A stretch of DNA of 64,000 nucleotides from an uncultured Alphaproteobacteria bacterium. Its GTDB lineage: Bacteria > Pseudomonadota > Alphaproteobacteria > HIMB59 > GCA-002718135. Below the pieces are notes generated by a model. It was not told where the DNA came from, searched no databases, and saw only the letters and a list, made by a program, of their open reading frames with translations. Location of the stretch: assembly GCA_902572735.1 (NCBI GenBank), contig CACGGX010000001.1, forward strand, positions 62,001 to 126,000, given 5' to 3'. Below, in pieces: positions 52,941-59,876 of the stretch; position 1 is the first letter of the stretch; every line of letters begins with the position of its first letter. Made by a program: the position numbers and the translations under genes.

Positions 52941-53516
52941 ATGGATAATTATTCTAAATATTATTATGAAGTCATTGAGAAGTATAAGTCGTTTCATAAA
53001 AATGGAGTCAAAAACCAACCTGGGTTTAGCACTTTTTTGGGCTATTCTTTATCCAAGTGGGTAATTAAAATTAAGGATATAATAAAAATTAATAACTGTA
53101 ATTCAATCATCGATTTTGGTTGTGGTAAGGGATTTTTATACAAAAATAAATTCCAAATAGAAGGAGTTGAATACAAAAATTTATCTGAATTTTGGCAAAT
53201 TCGAAATATACACTTATATGATCCAGGTGTTGAAGAATATTCAATATATCCAAATAAGAAGTATGATGGTGTAATCTGTACTGATGTTATAGAACATATT
53301 CCTGAAGTTGATGTAATAGAATTTATTGATGAATTATTTAATCTTTCAAATAAATTTATTTTTTTTGTAATTGCTACGATTCCAGCTTCAAAATACTTTG
53401 AAGATGGTAGAAATATTCATTTATGTCTGAAATCACAAAAAGAATGGTCAGAAATATTTTTGACTTTTAAAAAAAAGTACCCCAAAATTAACCAGTACGT
53501 TTACTTTAACGATTAA
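52941..53516 (+). CDS. class I SAM-dependent methyltransferase (paralogue of 22981 gene)
   Basis: A 191-aa methyltransferase with motif I IDFGCGKGFLY and motif IV VICTDVIEHIPEVD. It shares LSEFWQI, LYDPGVEEYS, DGRNIHLCLKSQKEWS with the 22981-23640 protein, 30 kb away. An AAGGAAG precedes the ATG. Substrate unknown; asnB follows after 30 nt, so the two may form a small operon making or modifying an amide-containing metabolite or glycan. Confidence 0.78.
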   Translation: MDNYSKYYYEVIEKYKSFHKNGVKNQPGFSTFLGYSLSKWVIKIKDIIKINNCNSIIDFGCGKGFLYKNKFQIEGVEYKNLSEFWQIRNIHLYDPGVEEYSIYPNKKYDGVICTDVIEHIPEVDVIEFIDELFNLSNKFIFFVIATIPASKYFEDGRNIHLCLKSQKEWSEIFLTFKKKYPKINQYVYFND

Positions 53517-53546
53517 TGTTAAAAGTTTTTTTAAATTTAATATAAA

Positions 53547-55304
53547 ATGTGTGGAATATTTGGAATAACAGAAAAGAACCCAAAACTAATAAAAAGTATA
53601 ATTGATAAGTGTTCACACAGAGGACCTGATGGGAATTCTATTTGGTCAAATGAAAGTGTTACTCTTGGCCACAACCTATTATCCATTACTTCTACTCCAA
53701 AAGATGGTGTCCAACCATTTACAACTCAAAAAGGAAATATTTTAACATACAATGGTGAAATTTTTAATTACAACAATTTATTAAAAAAATTTAAAGATAA
53801 ATTTTTACCAAAAACCTCATGTGATACTGAATTACTTGGTTGGTTATTAGATAATTTTAGTTATGAAGAAGTTATATGTAATTTATTAGATTCAATGCAT
53901 GCATTTGTTTTTTATAATAAAAAAAATAATGAAATAATATTATCGAGAGATCATGCAGGCATAAAACCTTTATATTTTTCTGAAGTAAAAAATGGAATTA
54001 TTTTTTCTTCAGAAATTAAAGGTTTAATTGAAATTTTACCTAATGCAAATAAAATTGATAGAATTGGATTAGCTTGTACAAGCTTAATTGGAGCAAATGT
54101 TCTAAGACAAACAATATTTACTGGTGTCTATAAAGTTCTTCCAGGAGAATCAATAATCTACAATATTGATACCAAAAGAGTTAAATACAAATTTAGAAAT
54201 CTTGTTAAACCAACTTCAAGTAAAGCCTATGATGTTGATGAATTTTATGAACAATCAATGATTGCAATTAATAATTCGACGCTAGGTATGAGAAGTTTTG
54301 GTATGTTTTTGTCTGGAGGCCTAGATTCATCTTTAGTTGCACATGGTTTAAAAAATAAACTAGGATCACTAAATTCATTTACAACATTAATGAAGCCAAA
54401 TGTAATTGATAAAGAAGATTATAATAGTGATGCAAATGTGGCCAAGAAATTTGCTGAGGAAATTCAATTGAATCATAATGAAATAACAATAACACCTGAA
54501 ACATTTGTTGAAAATTGGAACGATTCAATAAGATTTATTGAAGAGCCTAGATATAATTGGTGCTTACCTATGTATTTTTTTACTAATAAAGTTCTTTCTA
54601 CAAATAATACTATTGTTACTATGGCAGGAGATATAGGAGATGAAATTTTTGGAGGTTATAATAAATACTTAAAAATGTATCACTTAGAAAAAAAACCAAA
54701 AAATTGGAATGATTTTATTAAAATGTGGATGGTAAAATTCAGAGCTCCCATATTACTCAATATGAAATTTAGTTTTGATGATTTACACTCGCTATTGATT
54801 CAAACCTTACCTGAAGACATATGGAACCCAGAAGATATTCCTAACTCAGCAATGGCTCTGGATTGCATAACCACTGTCTCAGAAGATTTTTTTTCAAGAA
54901 ATGATAGGTTTGGTATGGCATTTTCAATGGAAGGAAGGTTCCCACTTTCATCAAAAAATTTTATGCAATATTGTTTAGATGTCAATTCTGCATATAAATT
55001 TGGTTCAAAGTTAAATGAAACAAAATATATTGTTAAAGAAGCTTATAAAAATAAACTTCCTAAATACATTCTAGAAAAGAGTAAAACAGGATGGTCCGCC
55101 CCAATAATGAACTGGTTAGATAGTTATGAACCCCTAAGAAAAAAATTTTTGAATGATTTAAGCAAAGATGATGGGATAAAAGAAATCATATCAGAAGATA
55201 ATTATTTAGATAATTTAAAAATTGGAAAAGAATTTTCAGGGAAGAGGAAAATTATCTCTTGGATGTTAAGATCCTGGGCTCAAGAATTTAATATGTTTCT
55301 ATGA
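53547..55304 (+). CDS. asnB: asparagine synthase (glutamine-hydrolysing), AsnB family
   Basis: A 585-aa amidotransferase. The N-terminal nucleophile Cys2 is at MCGIFG with CSHRGPDG and TYNGEIFNY completing the glutaminase site. The synthetase domain has the PP-loop FLSGGLDSSLVA and MAGDIGDEIFGGYNKY. It transfers amide nitrogen to aspartate, or in accessory clusters to other carboxylates, for example sugar acids. Context among glycan-type genes makes the second option possible. Confidence 0.88.
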   Translation: MCGIFGITEKNPKLIKSIIDKCSHRGPDGNSIWSNESVTLGHNLLSITSTPKDGVQPFTTQKGNILTYNGEIFNYNNLLKKFKDKFLPKTSCDTELLGWLLDNFSYEEVICNLLDSMHAFVFYNKKNNEIILSRDHAGIKPLYFSEVKNGIIFSSEIKGLIEILPNANKIDRIGLACTSLIGANVLRQTIFTGVYKVLPGESIIYNIDTKRVKYKFRNLVKPTSSKAYDVDEFYEQSMIAINNSTLGMRSFGMFLSGGLDSSLVAHGLKNKLGSLNSFTTLMKPNVIDKEDYNSDANVAKKFAEEIQLNHNEITITPETFVENWNDSIRFIEEPRYNWCLPMYFFTNKVLSTNNTIVTMAGDIGDEIFGGYNKYLKMYHLEKKPKNWNDFIKMWMVKFRAPILLNMKFSFDDLHSLLIQTLPEDIWNPEDIPNSAMALDCITTVSEDFFSRNDRFGMAFSMEGRFPLSSKNFMQYCLDVNSAYKFGSKLNETKYIVKEAYKNKLPKYILEKSKTGWSAPIMNWLDSYEPLRKKFLNDLSKDDGIKEIISEDNYLDNLKIGKEFSGKRKIISWMLRSWAQEFNMFL

Positions 55305-55370
55305 AAATAAAAGGTTGATTATTTAAAAATTTTAAAACAAAACTATTACTTTAAATATGTTAGTATTTTA

Positions 55371-56073
55371 TTAATTACTCACATTTATTAAGACTTCATA
55401 ATTGATAATTATATTGCTAATTTTCCAGTTAATCCCATTAAATTTGAAAATTACAACAAATGGAATATCTTGATGCCTTACAGATAATTTAAAGTGAATA
55501 GGGCTTATAAAAAAAAAGTAGTCTATTAATTTAAATTTATCTCTTAATCTTTTTATTTTTATAAGAAAATTTTCCTTTTCTTCTTCATTTACAGTTACAT
55601 TTTTGATTTCTTGAGTTATTTCCAAATTACTTTCTTCATATTTAGTTGAAATTTCAGATTGATATATTTGAAAACTATAATCTCCAAAGTTTTTTAAATA
55701 TTTTTCAAAATAAATATTTATTTCATTACTATTTTCATAAAAGTAAAGCATTATATTTGGGGTACTAAAATCTGATGAAACAGAATCAATTGTCTTTAAA
55801 AAAATTTTTAAAAGAAAAGTATCACTAAAAGTTCCTGACATTTGAAAATTATCATCATCAAATTTAAACTCTTTAGAAAAAGCATTTAAATTTTTTATAA
55901 AATATTCTTCTAATTCAAGGTAAAGGTTTTTCTTTAAATTTTTTTCTAAAATATATTTTTTTAATTGTTCTTCTTTTCCACCGGCTACATAATTTGAGAT
56001 ATTTTTAAAACTAATAAAAAAGGTGGTAGTTAGATAAGAGAAAATAATTAAAAAGGTGAAAAAAAAATCTCAT
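55371..56073 (-). pseudogene. frameshifted exported protein gene (unknown, perhaps DUF2939-like)
   Basis: The ATG-initiated frame 55371-55841 (156 aa) is only the C-terminal two-thirds. The same frame stays open upstream to about 56069 but has no start. An ATG at 56071-56073 begins in another frame (M-R-F-F-F), and the two join perfectly if the A run at 56059-56067 had eight A instead of nine. The joined product would begin MRFFFTFLIIFSYLTTTFF, a signal peptide or anchor, followed by a Lys/Glu-rich helical domain and a beta-rich C-terminus with INWKISNIIINYE. Similarity to DUF2939 is only suggestive. It may be a pseudogene, a phase-variable gene, or a sequence error. Confidence 0.6.
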
Positions 56074-56178
56074 TTTTTTTTATAACATTATTTATAAATA
56101 AAAAAAAACTAAAATAGTGAAGCAAATCTAAATAACAACATCGAGATTTTTATTGAAAAACAAAAGATACATTTAAGT

Positions 56179-56203
56179 TTTGGAGCGGGCGAAGGGATTC
56201 GAA
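56179..56203 (-). repeat. att-like copy of the tRNA-Gly 3' end (left end)
   Basis: Exactly repeats 56973-56997, which is the CCA end, acceptor strand and part of the T-arm of tRNA-Gly(GCC), in the same orientation. Similarity continues after two mismatches for 6 more bases (CTCGAC) and then stops. The T-stem cannot form in this copy and no other tRNA arms are present. It marks the far end of the putative integrated element. Confidence 0.85.
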
Positions 56204-56251
56204 TTCTCGACCCGCTTAAAGCATGCCTTATGGGGTCCCAAAAATTGAAAA

Positions 56252-56273
56252 ACTATATTGCAACTATATTGCA
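56252..56273 (+). repeat. two direct 11-bp repeats (left arm sites)
   Basis: Two tandem exact copies of ACTATATTGCA, beginning 48 bp inside the left att-like core. The same unit occurs in three copies just inside the right core (56907-56939). The flanking AAAA before and AAT after are shared as well. Confidence 0.85.
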
Positions 56274-56291
56274 AATTAAAATTTTATTATT

Positions 56292-56600
56292 CTAAAAACA
56301 GGTAAGAAATTTTCCTAACTGCTGACAAGTAACTGTCCTTTTTCTACTTGATGAAGTATCCCAATCTGATTGTTGTTTTTTTTCTAGTTCAAATCTTGCT
56401 AGATCAACATATTTTGTACAATCTATTTCTCTTGTTATTATTGCTTGTGCCATTGGATCTTTGTTTACATTTAATTTACCGGCAGTGAGATAGTTGACAC
56501 ATAAGTCCTTTTCATTAATGTTCATATATGCAGAGTAATGATTTGGTGTACATGAGATTATAAAAATTAATGCAAAAAAAATTGAAAATAAAATTTTCAT
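56292..56600 (-). CDS. small lipoprotein (element cargo)
   Basis: A 102-aa protein with a lipoprotein signal peptide (MKILFSIFFALIFIISC, lipobox Cys17) and a mature part with further cysteines (DLCVNYLTAG, EIDCTKYVDLA, VTCQQLGKFLTCF). LCVNYLTAGKLN and the C-x-x-Y-V-D-L-A block resemble short hypothetical proteins that recur in marine bacteria and phages, but I cannot name a family. It is cotranscribed with the membrane-protein gene 3 nt upstream and lies inside the putative tRNA-Gly element. Confidence 0.6.
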   Translation of the reverse strand: MKILFSIFFALIFIISCTPNHYSAYMNINEKDLCVNYLTAGKLNVNKDPMAQAIITREIDCTKYVDLARFELEKKQQSDWDTSSSRKRTVTCQQLGKFLTCF

Positions 56601-56603
56601 AAA

Positions 56604-56888
56604 TTATTTTTTAACCCACTCAACGACTTTAAAAAGAGCATAACATAAAATAAATGAAATTATGTGTGAAAAAATAATAAATATAATTTCAAATAAACTT
56701 GATTTATTAAGTTCATCGAAAATCCAACTGTAACAAGTATAACTTTCGATTATAGAACATCCAAAGAAATATGTATTTTGGTTTAAAACAACAGATAGTG
56801 CTTTAACGAATTGTACAAAAAAAATTGGTAAGAAAATTATTCCACAAACTATTGCTAGTTTGTGAAGTTTATCATTTTGTATTCTCAT
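56604..56888 (-). CDS. small two-helix membrane protein (element cargo)
   Basis: A 94-aa protein with two hydrophobic helices (about 11-33 and 65-88) separated by a loop with two cysteines (FFGCSIIESYTCYSW). No family recognised. It is first of a two-gene unit with the lipoprotein gene and ends 3 nt before that gene starts. Together they fill nearly all of the space between the element's two repeat-bearing ends. Confidence 0.55.
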   Translation of the reverse strand: MRIQNDKLHKLAIVCGIIFLPIFFVQFVKALSVVLNQNTYFFGCSIIESYTCYSWIFDELNKSSLFEIIFIIFSHIISFILCYALFKVVEWVKK

Positions 56889-56906
56889 TAAACATTAATA
56901 CCAAAA

Positions 56907-56939
56907 ACTATATTGAAAGTATATTGCAACTATATTGCA
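56907..56939 (+). repeat. three direct 11-bp repeats (right arm sites)
   Basis: Three tandem units: ACTATATTGAA, AGTATATTGCA and ACTATATTGCA. The last is identical to the two left-end units, and all have the same orientation. They end 33 bp before the tRNA-Gly core. Direct repeats on both sides of a core are the layout of integrase arm-type sites in attP. Confidence 0.85.
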
Positions 56940-56974
56940 AATAGATTTTAAAATTTAAAGGTGGGATTGGGATT

Positions 56975-57049
56975 TGGAGCGGGCGAAGGGATTCGAACCC
57001 TCGACTTCAACCTTGGCAAGGTTGCGCTCTACCCCTGAGCTACGCCCGC
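56975..57049 (-). tRNA. tRNA-Gly(GCC)
   Basis: The 75-nt gene reads on the minus strand from acceptor GCGGGCG at 57043-57049 to CCA encoded at 56975-56977. The D-arm (GCTC...GAGC), the anticodon arm CCTT-GCC-AAGG with anticodon GCC, and the T-arm with TTCGAAT fold normally, and the acceptor stem GCGGGCG/CGCCCGC is fully paired. It lies 55 nt downstream of blh on the same strand and its 3' end is the target site of the putative element. Confidence 0.97.
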
Positions 57050-57103
57050 ATAATTTACACAATTACCACTTTGAATTTATAAGTCAATATTTGAGAAAAC
57101 GAT

Positions 57104-57922
57104 TTATTTAAATCTTCTTCTGTAGACAATATCAACAAGTAACATATGAGGAAGTGTTAAAGCAGCGAGTCCAATGAAAATTACTTTTAATATCGACTCA
57201 TATAATGATAAATTTTGAACTAAATAGTAAACAATTCCTAAGCCTCCAATCCAAGAAATTACTGTAAAAATTATTGTGGAGTAAATAACAAAGTATTTGT
57301 TTTTTAAATTTAAGTAAATATTTTTAATAAGATGTTTCAAATGTTTGTAAGTGTGAAAAAAACAGAAATATATTGCAAAGCTTAGTAATGGATCAAAAAA
57401 ATAAAAAATTAATAAAAGAAATAGAATCTCAATAATTCCTTTTCGTAATTTCTTTTCGAAAAAGGAGAGATAAATAAAATATATTATAGATAATAATGTT
57501 AAAAAATATGGGATGTAAAAATATTTTTGGATTGAATAAATATTATTATTTGTCAAATATTCAAATATCAAAAAAGATTGATCTTCGTTGAAAAATATTA
57601 TTCCAAAAATAATAGTCATTCCATAAGTAAAGCTTATTGAATACTTATATTTGTTTATTTTAAAATTTGTCCAATCACATAATCCAAAATGGGCAATAGT
57701 CATTATAATAAAAATTGTTAGCGCAATAATAGGAAAATATAACCAAAATAAAATGACTAGAAAAAATAAAAATAGGTAGTAAAATATAAATTTTAGAAAT
57801 TGAATTCTGTTACTAAAACCTACTAAGGAAGCAACTGCACCATCAAATGAGCCATGTGGAAGACCAATGAAAAAAATTAGTAAAAAAGAAATAATATTTA
57901 AAATTGTAAGGTCAGCTAACAT
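57104..57922 (-). CDS. blh: beta-carotene 15,15'-dioxygenase, Brp/Blh family
   Basis: A 272-aa polytopic membrane enzyme that cleaves beta-carotene into two retinals, the chromophore of microbial rhodopsins. Family histidine motifs are intact: IGLPHGSFDGAV, TIAHFGLCDW, FCFFHTYKHL and LTLPHMLLVD. It is the last gene of the crtI-crtB-crtY-blh operon, one base after the crtY stop. Its presence implies an opsin gene elsewhere in the genome. Confidence 0.93.
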   Translation of the reverse strand: MLADLTILNIISFLLIFFIGLPHGSFDGAVASLVGFSNRIQFLKFIFYYLFLFFLVILFWLYFPIIALTIFIIMTIAHFGLCDWTNFKINKYKYSISFTYGMTIIFGIIFFNEDQSFLIFEYLTNNNIYSIQKYFYIPYFLTLLSIIYFIYLSFFEKKLRKGIIEILFLLLIFYFFDPLLSFAIYFCFFHTYKHLKHLIKNIYLNLKNKYFVIYSTIIFTVISWIGGLGIVYYLVQNLSLYESILKVIFIGLAALTLPHMLLVDIVYRRRFK

Positions 57923-57923
57923 A

Positions 57924-59006
57924 TTATTTAAATAATTCTTTTATAAAAGGAAGCTTGGGCATACTTTTTATAATTTTTAACTTAGTTAGTAAATTTGACT
58001 CACCCATCATAAAACTTTGGAATTCATTTCCATTAAGATTAGATGCGAGCTTTATAAATGACCTTCCATCTTCTCTGTTATTTTTTAAAAAATTAATAAA
58101 AACTTTATCCATTTTTCTTTCTAAAAAATTATGAATATTTACATAATTTTTCTTTGAACTTTTTAACAATTGGATTTGTTTTATTAGAAATGAAAAGGCA
58201 TATCCAGTAGAGGGCTTGCAGGCACCTCCTCTAATACCAATATTGAAGATATTAGAATTAACTGATCTTTTCTCCTCTGCAAAAAACATTGGGATTACTC
58301 CTTTTTCTGAACTCTGTTCTTTAAATGTATTAATATTATTTCTCTTCAAGTAATCATTTATTTTTTGTCTATACCAAGAGCTGTGAAAAACATCTTTTGA
58401 AAAGACCGTCGATTCAACAAGTGCTTTATTATGACTAAATGGTAGGATGTAAATAAAATGTAAAACATTTTTTTCTTCTGTAAAGTGCATCAAGGTTAAT
58501 TTATTTTCATTAAAAGTATTATCTGCTACCGTAATATTGATTCCAAAAAAATGTTGTAACAATTCACCTTTTTTTACTTTTGTTGATCGTGAATCATATA
58601 TGTTTTGAGCGTAATATATTTTGTTATCAGTAGTAATTATTTTAAAATAATTTTGTTCAGGAAAATATTGAACAACTTGTTTATTTACTATTTCTAAGTT
58701 ATTTTTTGTTTCTAAACAGAATTTTTTCCAAGTTTTAAAACTTATGACACAATAAGGTTTGTCTAAACTTGTATGTGTTATATCAAGATTTTTGTTTCCA
58801 ATAGTCCACTTGTACCATTTTTTTTCAATAATATTTTCAAAAGGCCTCATCCAATCTGTTAACCAAAAACCAAAAAAATTATCTCTTTTATTTATGTCTT
58901 CACTTTCAAATGCAATAATTTCATTAAAGCCATTTCCGTAAAGAATTTTATTTACTGCTAAACCACTAGGGCCTAAGCCGATTATAGCAGCTTTATAAAT
59001 TTTCAT
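57924..59006 (-). CDS. crtY: lycopene beta-cyclase, CrtY type
   Basis: A 360-aa FAD/NAD(P)-binding protein that cyclises both ends of lycopene to give beta-carotene. The dinucleotide motif is AAIIGLGPSGLAVNKIL at the N-terminus. FWLTDW, YDSRST, LLQHFFG and the C-terminal IGIRGGACKPSTGYAFSFLIKQ match the CrtY/CrtL family. Its start overlaps the crtB end by 14 nt, implying translational coupling. Confidence 0.92.
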   Translation of the reverse strand: MKIYKAAIIGLGPSGLAVNKILYGNGFNEIIAFESEDINKRDNFFGFWLTDWMRPFENIIEKKWYKWTIGNKNLDITHTSLDKPYCVISFKTWKKFCLETKNNLEIVNKQVVQYFPEQNYFKIITTDNKIYYAQNIYDSRSTKVKKGELLQHFFGINITVADNTFNENKLTLMHFTEEKNVLHFIYILPFSHNKALVESTVFSKDVFHSSWYRQKINDYLKRNNINTFKEQSSEKGVIPMFFAEEKRSVNSNIFNIGIRGGACKPSTGYAFSFLIKQIQLLKSSKKNYVNIHNFLERKMDKVFINFLKNNREDGRSFIKLASNLNGNEFQSFMMGESNLLTKLKIIKSMPKLPFIKELFK

Positions 59007-59874
59007 TTGGAAGAATATCTCTTATTTTTTGATATTTATAATTCATCAATGGGATAAAAATGAAAAGGAAAAGTGATTTAATTGTAATAAAAGATTTTTC
59101 TAATGAGTTTAAATATATTCTTTCTCTCAAATATTTATTTTTATTAGATTTTATTTTTATACCAATACCTCTATAAACATTAGCCGCAATGAATATTCCC
59201 AGTCTAGTAGAGAGGGGTATATATTTCAAACCAGCAAAACCATTTTTATAAAACTTTTCTGATAAAGTTATTACTTTATGAATTGCATTTGATATTTTTT
59301 CATCATTTTCTGAAGTAAATTTATTTAGATTGTTTAAGTCTTTTAAAGAAATATTAGGTATCCAACTAGCTGGTAAATATATTCTTTTAATTTTTGAGTC
59401 TTCATAAACATCGCGTGCTATATTTGTTAATTGCATACCAATTCCTAAATCAATTGCAGATTTTGATGCTTTTTTATGTTTTACTCCTATAATTTTAGAC
59501 ATCATTAAACCAACAGTCCCGGCAACATGGTAAGAGTATTTTATAAGCTCCTCCTTATTTTGAATTCTAATATTCTTCTGATCCAAAATTAATCCGTCAA
59601 TTAAATCTATAAGAATAGCATTATTAATGTTATTTTTTTTTAAAAAAACATTTACCTTATTGTTTTTATTATTTTTAATTTCCTCAATTGAGTTTTTAAG
59701 ATAGTTAGATTGGTCTTGGCTATGCTTATCAGCAATATCATCGAAATATCTACAAATTGAATATAGAATACCAGCATTTTTTTTTGAACTTTTTGGTAAA
59801 AAAAAACTTGCCCAATAAAAACTTTTACCTTCTCTTTTAAGGTCGGTCGACGAATTTAGTTCTAAATCAATCAT
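58993..59874 (-). CDS. crtB: phytoene synthase
   Basis: A 293-aa prenyltransferase that joins two GGPP molecules head-to-head to form phytoene. The two aspartate-rich Mg2+-diphosphate sites are ICRYFDDIADKH and QLTNIARDVYED, and YSYHVAGTVGLMMSKIIG and RIYLPASWI are also conserved. Full length. It begins 2 nt after the crtI stop and overlaps crtY. Confidence 0.95.
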   Translation of the reverse strand: MIDLELNSSTDLKREGKSFYWASFFLPKSSKKNAGILYSICRYFDDIADKHSQDQSNYLKNSIEEIKNNKNNKVNVFLKKNNINNAILIDLIDGLILDQKNIRIQNKEELIKYSYHVAGTVGLMMSKIIGVKHKKASKSAIDLGIGMQLTNIARDVYEDSKIKRIYLPASWIPNISLKDLNNLNKFTSENDEKISNAIHKVITLSEKFYKNGFAGLKYIPLSTRLGIFIAANVYRGIGIKIKSNKNKYLRERIYLNSLEKSFITIKSLFLFIFIPLMNYKYQKIRDILPNENL

Positions 59875-59876
59875 TG

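Larger units (their letters stand above)
56179..56997. mobile_element. putative minimal non-autonomous integrative element at tRNA-Gly
   Basis: The unit is 794 bp from core to core. It is bounded by 25-bp direct repeats of the tRNA-Gly 3' end, carries ACTATATTGCA direct repeats inside each end, and contains only the lipoprotein and membrane-protein genes. Integration of a tyrosine-recombinase element into a tRNA 3' end would leave an intact tRNA on one side and a 3' fragment on the other, which is what is seen. There is no integrase, so it would need one in trans or it is a deleted remnant. An alternative is a local duplication of the tRNA end without mobility. Confidence 0.6.

Noticed and set aside
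56179-56240. A second tRNA gene
   Set aside because: Only the acceptor 3' strand and part of the T-arm are present, the T-stem is mismatched, and no D-arm or anticodon arm can be formed.
56204-56240. A tmRNA or other structured RNA next to the left att-like copy (GGGGTCCC and GCATGC palindromes)
   Set aside because: Short palindromes only; no tmRNA tag frame or recognised RNA fold.
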